A stretch of 64,000 bases of DNA from the NCBI GenBank assembly GCA_965216905.1, contig OZ244213.1, positions 186,001 to 250,000 on the forward strand. The letters run 5' to 3'. A program made the translations under genes and the position numbers. Origin of the DNA: G965216905 sp965216905 (GTDB lineage: Bacteria; Actinomycetota; Acidimicrobiia; Spongiisociales; ZC4RG35). The notes below the pieces were generated by a model that was not told the origin of the DNA, ran no database searches, and saw only the letters and a program-made list of their open reading frames with translations. Numbering within the stretch: position 1 is the first letter of the stretch; each line of letters opens with the position of its first letter. Shown here in pieces: positions 1 through 9,700 of the stretch.

Positions 1-962
1 TCGACTGGGTGGTCGAGCACAAGAACAGCGGTGATCTCGACATCCGAGTCCTGGCCCTCGCGTACGGCACGGACAGCACCCAGAGCCCGTCGGTCGATCC
101 GCTGTCCCATGCGGTGGAGCGAGCGTGGAAGGCGGGCATCGTGGTCGTGGCTGCTGCCGGCAACGACGGCAATGCGGCTCCGCTTCGCAACCCGGCCACC
201 AACCCCTACGTCATCTCGGTCGGGGCCTTGGACGGGCTCCGCACCAAGGGCGCCGCCGCCCAACCCATCCCAGATTTCTCACCATGCGGCGGGTCGCGGA
301 CGGTCGACCTGATCGCTCCGGGTGGTTCGATCGTGTCGCTCCGGGCACCGGGTTCGTACGCCGACCAGACCTCCCCCGAGGCTCGGGTCTCTTCCCGCTT
401 CTTCCTCGGTTCGGGGACGAGCCAGGCCGCCGCAGTCGTGGCCGGCGCCGCGGCGCTGGTCATCGATGAGCACCCGAACGCGACACCGGACCAGGTGAAG
501 GCAGTACTCACCAGGTCGGCGGATCCGATCCGAAAGGTCCCGTCGAGCTGTCAGGGATCCGGCGTGCTCGATCTCTGGTCGGCTCGATCCGTCTTCCCGA
601 GCGGCTCTCAGCGGCACGAGGCGTCGAAGGGAAGTGGATCGCTCGAGGAGTCCCGCGGCAACATCCACGTCCAACGGCACGGTGTCGTGCTCGAAGGCGA
701 GATCGACATCTTCGGGCAGAGGTTCGACTCGGCCGAGTGGGCGAGCGCCGGCCAGACGTGGGTGGGTGGCACCTGGAACGGAACAGAGTGGACCGGGGTC
801 TCCTGGTCGGGGCTCTCCTGGAGCGGCGTCTCCTGGTCCGGTGTCTCCTGGTCCGGTGTCTCCTGGTCCGGCGTCTCCTGGTCCGGTGTCTCCTGGTCCG
901 GCGTCTCCTGGTCCGGCGTCTCCTGGAGCGGCGGAACGTGGAGCGCCGGGACGTGGTCCTGA
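1..962 (+). CDS. Subtilisin-like (S8) serine protease, C-terminal part
   Basis: The gene enters from the left edge; the frame is open from base 3, so the N-terminus with the catalytic Asp and His lies outside. Visible are the oxyanion-hole block (VVVAAAGNDG), a late Ser block GTSQAAAVVAGAAAL and the end of the S8 fold. A linker follows, then a tail of WSGVS pentapeptides: one WSGL, seven WSGV and one WSGG, encoded by 15-bp tandem repeats at about 790-940. Such Trp/Ser/Gly tails occur on secreted actinobacterial proteases and are probably extracellular; their role is unclear. The family assignment is firm, the substrate unknown. Confidence 0.9.
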   Translation, partial: DWVVEHKNSGDLDIRVLALAYGTDSTQSPSVDPLSHAVERAWKAGIVVVAAAGNDGNAAPLRNPATNPYVISVGALDGLRTKGAAAQPIPDFSPCGGSRTVDLIAPGGSIVSLRAPGSYADQTSPEARVSSRFFLGSGTSQAAAVVAGAAALVIDEHPNATPDQVKAVLTRSADPIRKVPSSCQGSGVLDLWSARSVFPSGSQRHEASKGSGSLEESRGNIHVQRHGVVLEGEIDIFGQRFDSAEWASAGQTWVGGTWNGTEWTGVSWSGLSWSGVSWSGVSWSGVSWSGVSWSGVSWSGVSWSGVSWSGGTWSAGTWS

Positions 963-973
963 CCGGAGGCCGG

Positions 974-1057
974 TGCCCGGGGTGGGATTCGAACCCACAC
1001 GCCCTTTCGGGCAGAGGTGTTTAAGACCTCCGCGTCTCCCGATTCCGCCACCCGGGC
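974..1057 (-). tRNA. tRNA-Leu (anticodon UAA)
   Basis: Read on the minus strand this gives a full class II tRNA: acceptor stem GCCCGGG/CCCGGGC, anticodon stem GAGGT/ACCTC around loop CTTAAAC (anticodon TAA at 1023-1021), a long variable arm GCCCGAAAGGGC, and a T arm GTGGG-TTCGAAT-CCCAC. The discriminator base is A, as expected for leucine. CCA is not encoded. It lies between the convergent protease gene and ppx. Confidence 0.97.
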
Positions 1058-1068
1058 TCGAGGACAGG

Positions 1069-1947
1069 CTACGACCCGAGGCGCTCCACGACACCGTCCA
1101 ACAGATCGTGTTCGGAGACGAGCACCTGGTTGACACCCAGCCGGCGCATCGACTCTCGTGCGACGATGGCACCGCCGAGAATGACCGGAGCCCGCGCCGG
1201 GTCGAGCCCGTCGAGAGCAGCAGTCTCCTCCAGGCTCAGCTCGGCGAGTCGCCCAACCCACCGATCCACGGTCACGCGGTCGAGCCGAGTTCGATGGACC
1301 GAGCCACCACCCAACTGCATGGACGCCAAGCTGCACCAGGTTCCGGCCACACCGACGAGCGTGGTGTCGGCCTCGACATCGGGAGCCGGCTGCAGCGCTG
1401 CCGCCGCAGCTGCCACGGCCGACTCGAGCGTCTCGTATGGCACCGGCCGTTTTCCCAGAAAGCGGTCGGTGAGCCGGACCGATCCCATGTCGATCGAGAT
1501 GGCATCGACGCCACCATGCTCGCCGGCCCGAACGAACTCCGTGCTGCCGCCACCGATGTCGACGACGACGAGGGGCTCGGCCAGGCCGGCGGTTGCCCCG
1601 GCGTGGGCGAGGGCCGCCTCCTCCGTGCCCGAGATCACCTCCGGCCTGATTCCGAGTACGGCCTCGGCTCGGTCGAGGAAATCCTCGCGGTTGGTGGCGT
1701 CCCGGGTGGCCGAGGTTGCCACGGCTCTCACGGCCTCGACCTGCTCCAGTGAAGCGCCGAATACGGCGAGTGCCGAGACCGTACGTTCGATGGCTGCTTC
1801 GGACAGCCTGCCGGTCCCGTCCACGCCGCGGCCGAGCCCGGTGACGATGCTTCGCCGAACGATCTCGGATCCGGCCTCGTCGACGATCAGCAGTCGCATG
1901 GAGTTGGTCCCGATGTCGATGGCTGCCCGAGTCGGCATCGTCGTCAT
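1069..1947 (-). CDS. Ppx/GppA-family phosphatase (exopolyphosphatase-like)
   Basis: A 292-residue protein of the ASKHA fold that hydrolyses polyphosphate or pppGpp in the cytoplasm. The N-terminus carries the phosphate-1 motif AAIDIGTNSMRLLI and the middle carries VVVDIGGGSTEFV. It matches the short single-domain actinobacterial type rather than the 500-residue E. coli Ppx. I chose ATG 1947, just before the first conserved strand; ATG 1938 is also possible. It is the last gene of the eno-ftsB-DUF501-ppx run, an order common in actinobacteria. Polyphosphatase and pppGpp phosphatase cannot be told apart here. Confidence 0.88.
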   Translation of the reverse strand: MTTMPTRAAIDIGTNSMRLLIVDEAGSEIVRRSIVTGLGRGVDGTGRLSEAAIERTVSALAVFGASLEQVEAVRAVATSATRDATNREDFLDRAEAVLGIRPEVISGTEEAALAHAGATAGLAEPLVVVDIGGGSTEFVRAGEHGGVDAISIDMGSVRLTDRFLGKRPVPYETLESAVAAAAAALQPAPDVEADTTLVGVAGTWCSLASMQLGGGSVHRTRLDRVTVDRWVGRLAELSLEETAALDGLDPARAPVILGGAIVARESMRRLGVNQVLVSEHDLLDGVVERLGS

Positions 1948-2029
1948 GGGCCGGCTCCTGCTCCGATGGGCCGGTTCGCCGCTTCCGGCTGGCGAGCAGG
2001 ACGAACGGAACTGGCACAACGAACCTCGA

Positions 2030-2542
2030 TCACTGCGGCTCCCGCCACTTCGGGTTTCGGTCCCCATCGACCACACAGGGTTGCGTGCAGTCGAGTGGTT
2101 CGATCCATGGAGCCACCGCTTCCCCCACCGGATTGTCGTTCCCGGCGGCGTGGTCGGCGTAGTGGGCGTGGAGGCACTTCACTCCTCTGCGGCTCCCGCC
2201 CACCCCCCCGGTCGGCTGCGGTTGGCTGTCGTGGCGGGGCAGGGCGGCATCGCGGTCTTCGGCGTACCTTCGATGAGCCCGCTCGAGACGCTGCTCGAAG
2301 ACCCGATTCGATGCGGCGTACGCCTCGATTCGCCGCACCCCACCGGTCGCTTCCAGTCGACCGATACGGATCGTTGCCAGCGGGCACGTCAGCCAGTACC
2401 TGGTCGGGAACGGGGTCCCGTCGTCGAGAATCGGCGGCACGGTGATCACCGTGGGTAGGCCGAGTCCACACCGAACCGTCACCACGCTGTCGGCCCGGAG
2501 TGGTCGACCGATCTGCGCTTCGAGGACCGATCGCTCAGCCAT
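2030..2542 (-). CDS. DUF501 family protein
   Basis: A 170-residue protein of a family almost confined to actinobacteria and located next to ftsB and eno. Recognisable blocks are GLPTVITVPPILDDGTPFPT, the segment YWLTCPLATIRIGRLEA, and a C-terminal His/Cys-containing stretch with CLHAHYADHAAGN. The biochemical function is unknown. Its ATG lies inside the ftsB end (8-base overlap), so the two are probably translationally coupled. A proline- and arginine-rich segment around residues 105-120 looks like a loop. Confidence 0.85.
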   Translation of the reverse strand: MAERSVLEAQIGRPLRADSVVTVRCGLGLPTVITVPPILDDGTPFPTRYWLTCPLATIRIGRLEATGGVRRIEAYAASNRVFEQRLERAHRRYAEDRDAALPRHDSQPQPTGGVGGSRRGVKCLHAHYADHAAGNDNPVGEAVAPWIEPLDCTQPCVVDGDRNPKWREPQ

Positions 2543-2954
2543 CGGCGAGGTCGCGGCCCGTCAGGTAGTCCCAAAGCTCCGCGAGCGGCGACCGCCCCCC
2601 ATCCTCATCATCGACTTCAACGTCGGTGACGTCCGTCGAAGCAGGGCCGGCGGCGGGTGCCGTCGGTTCCGCGTCGGGCCGGATCACCAGATAGGCGGTC
2701 TCTCCGGGGAACACGTAGCCGAGTTCGTCACGGGCGAGGCGTTCGATCTCGACCGGGGTGTCGAGAGACTCCACCCGCGCTTCGAGGCCGGTGTTCTCGG
2801 CCCGGAGCTCTTCCAGGTGCACTCGAGTCGTCTCGATCTCATCTCGTTGATCGAGGATCTGACGGACCGGCAGGACATTCGTGCTCATCGCCAGGAGAAC
2901 GAGCAGGACCGCCACCGGCCCGAGCACGATGATCGGTCGCCGGACGAGGGTCAT
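2535..2954 (-). CDS. FtsB/DivIC-type septum formation initiator
   Basis: A 139-residue bitopic membrane protein of the divisome. It has a short basic N-terminus, one transmembrane helix at about residues 7-25, a coiled coil at about 30-70 rich in Glu, Leu and Arg, and the family block ARDELGYVFPGETAYLV. An acidic, Ala/Pro-rich tail follows. FtsB-like proteins link the early and late divisome through FtsL and FtsQ. The start ATG at 2954 overlaps the eno stop (ATGA) once the eno frameshift is repaired, which fixes both the start and the true eno reading frame. Confidence 0.85.
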   Translation of the reverse strand: MTLVRRPIIVLGPVAVLLVLLAMSTNVLPVRQILDQRDEIETTRVHLEELRAENTGLEARVESLDTPVEIERLARDELGYVFPGETAYLVIRPDAEPTAPAAGPASTDVTDVEVDDEDGGRSPLAELWDYLTGRDLADG

Positions 2955-4227
2955 GCTCGCCGTTGGAATGGGGCCCAACCGCCGTACCGCGCCTGGTCGC
3001 CGAGCGCCTCCTCGATCCGGAGCAGCTGGTGTACTTGGCCGTCCGCTCGCCCCGGGCGGGTGCGCCGGTCTTGATCTGTCCGGCGTTGGTGGCCACCGCC
3101 AGGTGTGAGATGAACGAGTCCTCGGTCTCTCCGGACCGATGACTGACCATGCGTCCGAAGCCGGCACCTTCGGCAATCGCCATCGTGTGGAGGGTCTCGG
3201 ACAGGGACCCGATCTGGTTGACCTTGATCAGGATGGCGTTGGCCGAACGTTCTGCGATGCCCCGTATCAGGATCTCCTCGTTGGTGACGAAGAGGTCGTC
3301 GCCCACCAGTTGGGTCCGATGACCGATCGATTCGGTGAGCCTTCGCCATCCGTCCCAATCGTCCTCGGCCATGCCATCCTCGATCGACACCAGTGGGAAG
3401 TCGTCGAGGAGCCCGGTCAGGTACTCGACCATCGCTCCCGACTCGAGCTGACCACCCTCGAAGCCGTACCGTCCATCGGCGTAGAGCTCGGTGGCGGCGA
3501 CATCGAGCGCCAGCCGCACCTCGTCGCCGATCACGTATCCGGCAGCCGAGATCGCCTCGACGAGCAGTTCGAGCGCGGCTCGATTGTTGGGCAGGTCAGG
3601 AGCGAAGCCCCCTTCGTCGCCGACGTTGGTCGACAAGTCCCGATCGCCGAGCACCTTGGCCAGGCTGTGGTAGATCTCGACACCGGCCCGCAGACCCTCG
3701 GCGAACGAGCCGAGGCCACCGGGCACGATCATGAACTCCTGGATGTCCACCGAGTTGGCGGCGTGAGCGCCGCCGTTCAACACGTTCAGGCAGGGAACGG
3801 GGAGCACTCGGGACGAAGGACCTCCGAGGTACTTGAAGAGCGGGAGGCCGATCTGGGCTGCGGCGGCGCGCGCCACCGCCATCGACACGGCGAGAATCGC
3901 GTTGGCGCCGAGCCTGCCCTTGTTGGCGGTGCCGTCGAGGTCGAGCATGACCTGATCGATCCGCTCCTGTTGGGTGGCATCGATGCCGGACAGCGCCGGT
4001 GCGATCTCTGAGGTGATGTTGTCGACGGCCCGCGAAACACCCTTCCCGCCGTAGCGGTCTCCGCCGTCCCGAAGCTCTACGGCTTCGAGCGCTCCCGTCG
4101 ACGCCCCGGACGGGACCGCTGCTCGTCCGAAGCCCCCACCAGCGAGGAGGGCCTCGGCTTCCACAGTCGGGTTGCCGCGGCTGTCGAGGATCTCACGAGC
4201 TCGGATGTCGGCTATCTGCGTGGACAT
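2951..4227 (-). CDS. eno: Enolase (apparent frameshift near the C-terminus)
   Basis: Enolase converts 2-phosphoglycerate to phosphoenolpyruvate in glycolysis. The N-terminus (AREILDSRGNPTVE), the active-site blocks and the signature ILIKVNQIGSLSET are intact. The frame breaks after ERTAKY: one base appears missing between 3030 and 3031, where AAC (Asn) of the usual KYNQLLRIEE reads as AC. In the shifted frame the sequence continues QLLRIEEALGDQARYGG and stops at 2951, overlapping ftsB as ATGA. Repair gives 425 residues, the normal length. Unrepaired, the frame runs on to 2839 with an unrelated tail. I read this as a sequencing or assembly error, since the gene is essential. Strong SD (AGGAGGG) before ATG 4227. 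Confidence 0.9.
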
Positions 4228-4308
4228 GGTCGAGCCCTCCTTGTCTTGAAGCCCGAGGCTAGCGCTTGTGACATTGCCCGAAGTGGATTGCTCGCGCGCT
4301 CCGCGCGA

Positions 4309-5766
4309 TCAATCCCCCTCATTCGCGCGTTCGGTGGTCAATTCTCGCTTGGCGGCGTCCCAGCGCCGGTTCAACTCGTCGAGATCCAGGCCCTCGAGTG
4401 GCCCATGTGCCTCCATCCGCCGGAAGCGTTCGACGAACCTCTGGTTGGCGCGACGAAGCGACAACTCCGGATCTACTCCCAGATGACGAGCGACGTTCAC
4501 CGCGGCGAACAGCACGTCACCGAGCTCGTGCTCGCGCTCGGCGGGGGTCTCGGCCTCGCGGAGTTCGATGACCTCGTCGACGAGGTCATCGATCACCGGC
4601 CGGCTGTCCGGCCAGTCGAATCCCACCCGAGCCGCTCGATCTCCGATGAGCTCGGCCGTCAGGAGCGCATCGGACGTGACGGGAATGCCGTCGAGGGCGG
4701 ACGAGGGCTCCGCCTCGCCACGCGCAGCCCGCTCGGCCTCCTTGATCGATTGCCAGTTGGCCTTCACCGCTTCGGGATCATCCGCCGGAACCTCACCGAA
4801 TACGTGGGGGTGGCGGCGCACCAGCTTGCGCCGGAGGTGCTCGGCGACATCCCCGATGTCGAACACGCCCTCGGTCCGTGCGATCTCGGCGTGGAACAAC
4901 ACCTGGAGCAGCACGTCGCCGAGCTCGTCTTCGACTGCCGCATATCCGGTCCAGTCTTCGCTTCCTTGCAGGGCCGCCACCGCTTCGGCCAACTCGGCGG
5001 TCTCCTCCCGGAGATGGCGGAGCAGCGTCTCATGGGTCTGTGTCCGATCCCAAGGGCATTCGGCCCGAAGCCGCTCCATCACCCGGACCGCTCCGGCGAG
5101 CCCGCCCGTCGTCGCCGGGACGAACAGCGAGGTTCGGAGCGAGGCGAGTTGCGGCGCGATCTGCGTCGGGACCGCCCAGACGACTGTCGAATCTCGAGAA
5201 CCGGCGTCGGCGACCGCGGCCACCTCGTGTCCCTCCGGGACCACGCGATCGATAGCGCTCAGCACGTCGGCCAAGACCTCCGGGATGTCGAGGTGGCCGA
5301 TCACGGTGGGGAGCGCGAACGAGAGCGGCCGGGGCAGGTCATGGCCGTCCAGCACCTGAAGACCGTCCGCCAGCGGATCGACACCGACCACCGCCAGCAA
5401 CGCGTCGAGGAAGGACTCGGCGTGGTGGACCTCGACCTCGATCCCGGCGGAGGTGGCCGCCTGCTCCACGAGCGGCACCGACCGCTCACCGACCCGAGGG
5501 CTTCCCGGAACCAGATAGGCCACGTCTCCGTGAGCAGCCGCTTCGAGTACCCGTTCGCTGATGCCCAGATAGACCTCGTCGAAGGTCGCCGCCGACTCGT
5601 AGAGATCGTCGCAGTAGACGACCTCGGGGTGATCAGACACCATGCCGACGGCTGGATGGTGGCGCGTCCGCACCACGACACGAGCGACTCGCCTGATCAC
5701 CTCGGCGGCCTCGGCCGGAGCCGCCTCGGGGCCCGCCGGTCCCAGCCCGACGACGTGGACGGTCAC
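4309..5766 (-). CDS. mazG: MazG nucleotide pyrophosphohydrolase fused to a tetrapyrrole-methylase-like domain
   Basis: A 485-residue two-part protein of the YabN type. Residues 1 to about 215 resemble the SAM-dependent tetrapyrrole methylase fold (MTVHVVGLGPAGPE at the start). Residues about 230-485 hold two MazG repeats, with the metal-binding EETAEL and EDELGDVL in the first and DLVDEVIELRE and ELGDVLFA in the second. MazG hydrolyses NTPs to NMP and pyrophosphate, cleaning non-canonical nucleotides. The GTG start overlaps the stop of the upstream lipoprotein (GTGA), so it belongs to the mfd operon. The role of the methylase-like domain is unknown. Confidence 0.9.
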   Translation of the reverse strand: MTVHVVGLGPAGPEAAPAEAAEVIRRVARVVVRTRHHPAVGMVSDHPEVVYCDDLYESAATFDEVYLGISERVLEAAAHGDVAYLVPGSPRVGERSVPLVEQAATSAGIEVEVHHAESFLDALLAVVGVDPLADGLQVLDGHDLPRPLSFALPTVIGHLDIPEVLADVLSAIDRVVPEGHEVAAVADAGSRDSTVVWAVPTQIAPQLASLRTSLFVPATTGGLAGAVRVMERLRAECPWDRTQTHETLLRHLREETAELAEAVAALQGSEDWTGYAAVEDELGDVLLQVLFHAEIARTEGVFDIGDVAEHLRRKLVRRHPHVFGEVPADDPEAVKANWQSIKEAERAARGEAEPSSALDGIPVTSDALLTAELIGDRAARVGFDWPDSRPVIDDLVDEVIELREAETPAEREHELGDVLFAAVNVARHLGVDPELSLRRANQRFVERFRRMEAHGPLEGLDLDELNRRWDAAKRELTTERANEGD

Positions 5767-6797
5767 TCGCCCGGGTCGCCGGTGCCCGAATCGCCGGTGC
5801 CCGAATCGCCGGTGCCCGAATCGCCGGTGCCCGAATCGCCAGCGCCCGAATTGCCGGTGTCCGAGTCGGGGCTCTCGTCCGACCCCTCATCCGCCGGCGG
5901 GATGATCGAGGGGCTCGGATCGGTCACCCACTCCCCGTACTCGGGGTCGACCGTCACTTCGGCGTCGGCGATGGCTGCATCGACCCAGTCGAAGAGCGCC
6001 TCATCGTCCGCCGACTGCCCGAGCTGGGCGATGGCGTTGGAACGGGCCGTGTCATCGTCGTCGATGCTGTCGACGAGGATGATGTGGAATCCGAACTGGC
6101 TCTCAACCGGACCGAATGGCACGCCGATCTCGGCGTCGCGAACGCCCTGGCTGAACTCTGCCACGTATCGATCGAGCAAGGAGCAGCCGAGATCGCCGCC
6201 GGCGGCACCAGAGCCGGAGTCGGTGGAGACCTCTTGGGCAACCGCCTCGAACTCCTCCCCCGCCTCCAGCCGATCGAGCACGGTCTGGGCATCCTCATCG
6301 GTCTCCACCAGGATGTGCTTGACACAGGCGTTGTAGAAACCGGTTCCGCCATCGACGAACGCCTCGTCGATCTCGGCATCGGTGGGCTCGGCTCCCGAGA
6401 GCTCGTCACGAAGTGCCTGACCGACCAGCTGCTCCTCGGCGGCGAGCCGTACTCGGGCATCGGTGAAGCCGATCTGATCGAGCCCCGCCTGGTAGTCGCC
6501 ACCCGCCTGGGCCTCGACCTGACTCACCAACTCCTGGTAGGAGGTTTCGATCTCCTCCTCGGTCGGGTCGATCCCGAATTCGGTCTCGGCTCGACCGAGG
6601 ATGATCGTCGAGATGATGACGTCTTGGAGTTCCTGGCGGAAGCGGTCCTCGGCGACCGCCTCACCTGACAGGTACTGCTCGATGTCGGCCACGGTGATGT
6701 CTTCACCATCGACGGTGGCAGCCGTCTGCGTCCCACCCCCACCACAGGCGGCGAGGACGAGCGCGAGCGCGGCGAGGATACTGATACGAAGTCTCAC
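5763..6797 (-). CDS. SurA/PrsA-like peptidyl-prolyl isomerase lipoprotein
   Basis: A 344-residue exported foldase candidate. A lipobox (LVLAAC, Cys18) follows a hydrophobic signal. The next region has the SurA N-terminal pattern (ATVDGEDITVADIEQYL and helical segments). A parvulin rotamase domain comes after, with VKHILVETDEDAQ, the GGDLG turn and FGFHIILVD. The C-terminus is a low-complexity GDSGTG tail coded by 15-bp repeats. The start is GTG 6797, overlapping the mfd stop (GTGA), and the stop overlaps mazG, giving tight coupling across three genes. It likely acts at the outer face of the cytoplasmic membrane. Confidence 0.85.
   Translation of the reverse strand: MRLRISILAALALVLAACGGGGTQTAATVDGEDITVADIEQYLSGEAVAEDRFRQELQDVIISTIILGRAETEFGIDPTEEEIETSYQELVSQVEAQAGGDYQAGLDQIGFTDARVRLAAEEQLVGQALRDELSGAEPTDAEIDEAFVDGGTGFYNACVKHILVETDEDAQTVLDRLEAGEEFEAVAQEVSTDSGSGAAGGDLGCSLLDRYVAEFSQGVRDAEIGVPFGPVESQFGFHIILVDSIDDDDTARSNAIAQLGQSADDEALFDWVDAAIADAEVTVDPEYGEWVTDPSPSIIPPADEGSDESPDSDTGNSGAGDSGTGDSGTGDSGTGDSGTGDPGE
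5768..5845. repeat. 15-bp tandem repeat coding a GDSGT tail
   Basis: About five near-identical copies of the 15-mer CCGGTGCCCGAATCG (plus strand) encode Gly-Asp-Ser-Gly-Thr repeats at the C-terminus of the SurA-like lipoprotein. The array ends a few bases before the mazG start, so changes in copy number by slippage would alter only the tail and keep the reading frame. Confidence 0.85.
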
Positions 6798-9700
6798 GAG
6801 GGATTCCCGGGTTCGGATACTGAGTCGACCATCGTAGTGGTTTTCGCCGGTTCCTCGATCTGCGACGCCGGCGCGGGCGGTGCCGGCGGCCACATCGCCG
6901 ACAGGAACGCCAGCAGTCCTTCGATCGGCTGGGTGGGCATCGGGAGGAACAGGACTCCCTCTGCGGCGCGCAGGATCGCTTTCGGGTAGAGGCGCTCCAG
7001 GCGAACCTCCTGCGATGCGGACAGTTCGACGGGGGCCAGCCGAACCTCGTTGCGGAGCGCAACGATCTCGGTCAATCCGACCCGAATGGCCTCCACCCGC
7101 AGATGGGCGAGCGCGACCAGCGTGTCTCCGGACGGTGGCAATGCTCCGAACCGGTCCGTCCACTCGGCAGCCACGTCATCCACCTCATCGTGATTCGTCG
7201 CCATCGCCAAACGTCGGTAGGCCTCCAGCCGCAGCGCCATCTCCGAGACGTACTCGTCGGGGAGATGGGCGTCGACCGGCAGGTCGATCCTGATGTCGGG
7301 AGGGCCGCCCCGATGCGGGTCTCGACCCTCCAACTCGTCGACGGCCTCGGCTACGAGTTCGGCATACAGGTCGAACCCCACCGCCGAGATGTGGCCGGAT
7401 TGGACCTCGCCCAGCACGGAACCGGCGCCCCGGATCTCGAGATCCTTGGTGGCGAGCTGGAACCCGGAGCCCAGATCGGTCGCCTCGCCGATCGCCTGCA
7501 GCCGGCGATGTGCCTCCTCGGTGAGGGCTTGGTCGGCTGGATGGAAGAGGTAGGCATATGCCCGCTGGTCGGAGCGCCCGACCCGACCGCGGAGCTGATA
7601 GAGCTGCGCCAGGCCGAGCATGTCTGCTCGCTCGACGACCAGTGTGTTCACCTGCGGGAGATCCAGCCCCGACTCGATGATCGTCGTGGCCACCATGACG
7701 TCGTACTCGCCGTTCCAGAAGTCGAGCATGACCTGCTCGAGCTGTCCCTCCGACATCTGACCGTGGGCAACCGCATATCTTGCGTCGGGGACCAATTGAC
7801 GGAGACGGGCGACGGCCCTTTCGATCGATTGGACCCGGTTGTGCACGTAGAACACCTGGCCGTCGCGCAGCATCTCCCGTCGGATCGCGGCGGCCACCGC
7901 CTGTTCGTCGAACGGGCCGACGAAGGTGAGGATCGGGTGCCGATCGACCGGCGCCGTCCGGATGTGGCTGACATCGCGGATGCCCGTCAACGCCATCTCC
8001 AGCGTTCGAGGAATGGGGGTGGCGGTGAGCGTCAACACGTCGACGCCGAGCTTCATCCGCTTGATCCGGTCCTTGGCCGTGACCCCGAATCGCTGCTCCT
8101 CGTCGATGACCAGCAGGCCAAGGCTCTTGAAGCGAATGTCCTCGGAGAGCAGGCGGTGCGTGCCGATCACCACATCCACCTCGCCGGTGGCGAGCCCTTC
8201 GACCACCGATCGGGTCTGTTTCGGCGTGAGAAAACGCGACAGCATCTCCACTCGGAGCGGGTACGGCGCGAACCGCTCGGAGAACACCTGGTGGTGTTGC
8301 TGGGCGAGGAGCGTCGTCGGGCACAACACCGCCACCTGATGACCGGCGGTCGCAGCCTTGAACGCCGCTCGAATCGCCACCTCGGTCTTCCCGAAACCGA
8401 CGTCGCCGAAGACGAGACGATCCATCGGTTTGTCGCTCTCCATGTCGGCCTTGACCGCCGAGACCGCGGTGAGTTGGTCGGGGGTCTCTTCGAACGGGAA
8501 GGACGACTCCATCTCCTGCTGCCAGGGAGAATCGACCGGGTAGGCGTGACCTTGCGCACCCGCCCGGAGCCGGTGGAGCCGAACCACCTCCTCGGCCACC
8601 GCGGCCACCGCCTTGCGGACCCGACTCCGGGTATCGCTCCAGTCCTTCCCTCCCATGCGGGAGACGCGAGGCTGCTCCCCGCCGGTGTATCGCGTCACCG
8701 CCGCAAGCTGGTCGGTGGGCACGTACAGCCGATCCTGGCCCGCATACGACACGACGAGATAGTCCCGTTCGATGCCCGCCATGGTGCGCGACTCCAACCC
8801 CTCGAATCGACCGATGCCGTGCTGATAGTGGACCACGTGGTCGCCGGGTCGGAGGTCTCGATACTCGACCGCATCCCGCCTGCTGCGTCGTTGGGACGTC
8901 TTTCGGTGCGATCGCCTCCGGCCGGCGATCTCCTGCTCCCCGAGCACCCCGACGCCCAGGTCGGGAAGGAGAAACCCCCGATGGATCCCGGTCGAGATGA
9001 TGGCCGGATCGATCGATGCCAACTCGTTCACCCGCGGAACGATCAGGTCGTGCTCGGCGAGGACCCGCGCCACCCGGTCGGCGGCCGGCTTGCCGTCCAT
9101 GGCGATGACGACGTTCGTACCGGACCGGGCCAAGCGCCCGATGCCCGCCGACACGGACTCTCCGTCACCGGGGGTCGCGTCCAGGCCGCGCACCGGCAGC
9201 ACCTCATCGGCCGGAGATTGTGGAACGGTGGGCATCTCCACAGTCGGGCGTTTCGCCAAGGCGGCCGACATGTCCAGAAACAGCGCCGGATGCTCACCCG
9301 CCTCCGGCGCCCCGTGCCCCCACGTCGGGGCGAGGGCGACGGCCAGGTCATGCTCTTCGGCCACGAGATCGCGGCTTCGATCCGCGCCGCGAGCCGGCTC
9401 GAGCACGATGACCGTGACGTCGGCTGCGGCCTCGTCCAGGAGGCTCCGAGCCGGAGCGAGCCAGGGCATCCACGACTCCATCCCCGCGAACTGCGCTCCC
9501 TCGGCGAGGCGATCCCACACCGACCCGTTCCACGGCTCCGCCTCCACCAGTTCGGTTGCGGCCCGACGGAGCTCAGTCGTATCGGCTCGGAACTCGCGTG
9601 CGGGATACAGGTCCACTTCCTCGACCTGCTCCGCCGACCGTTGATCGCCCACTCCGAAACGTCGAAGATCATCTACGACGTCACCCCAGAAGTCGATCCG

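Noticed and set aside
790..940. Non-coding tandem repeat or CRISPR-like array
   Set aside because: The 15-bp period is in frame and encodes a protein repeat at the end of the protease.
2839..2950. Natural C-terminal extension of enolase
   Set aside because: The tail is antisense-like Arg/Pro-rich sequence in the ftsB region, while the alternate frame restores the conserved enolase end and an ATGA junction.
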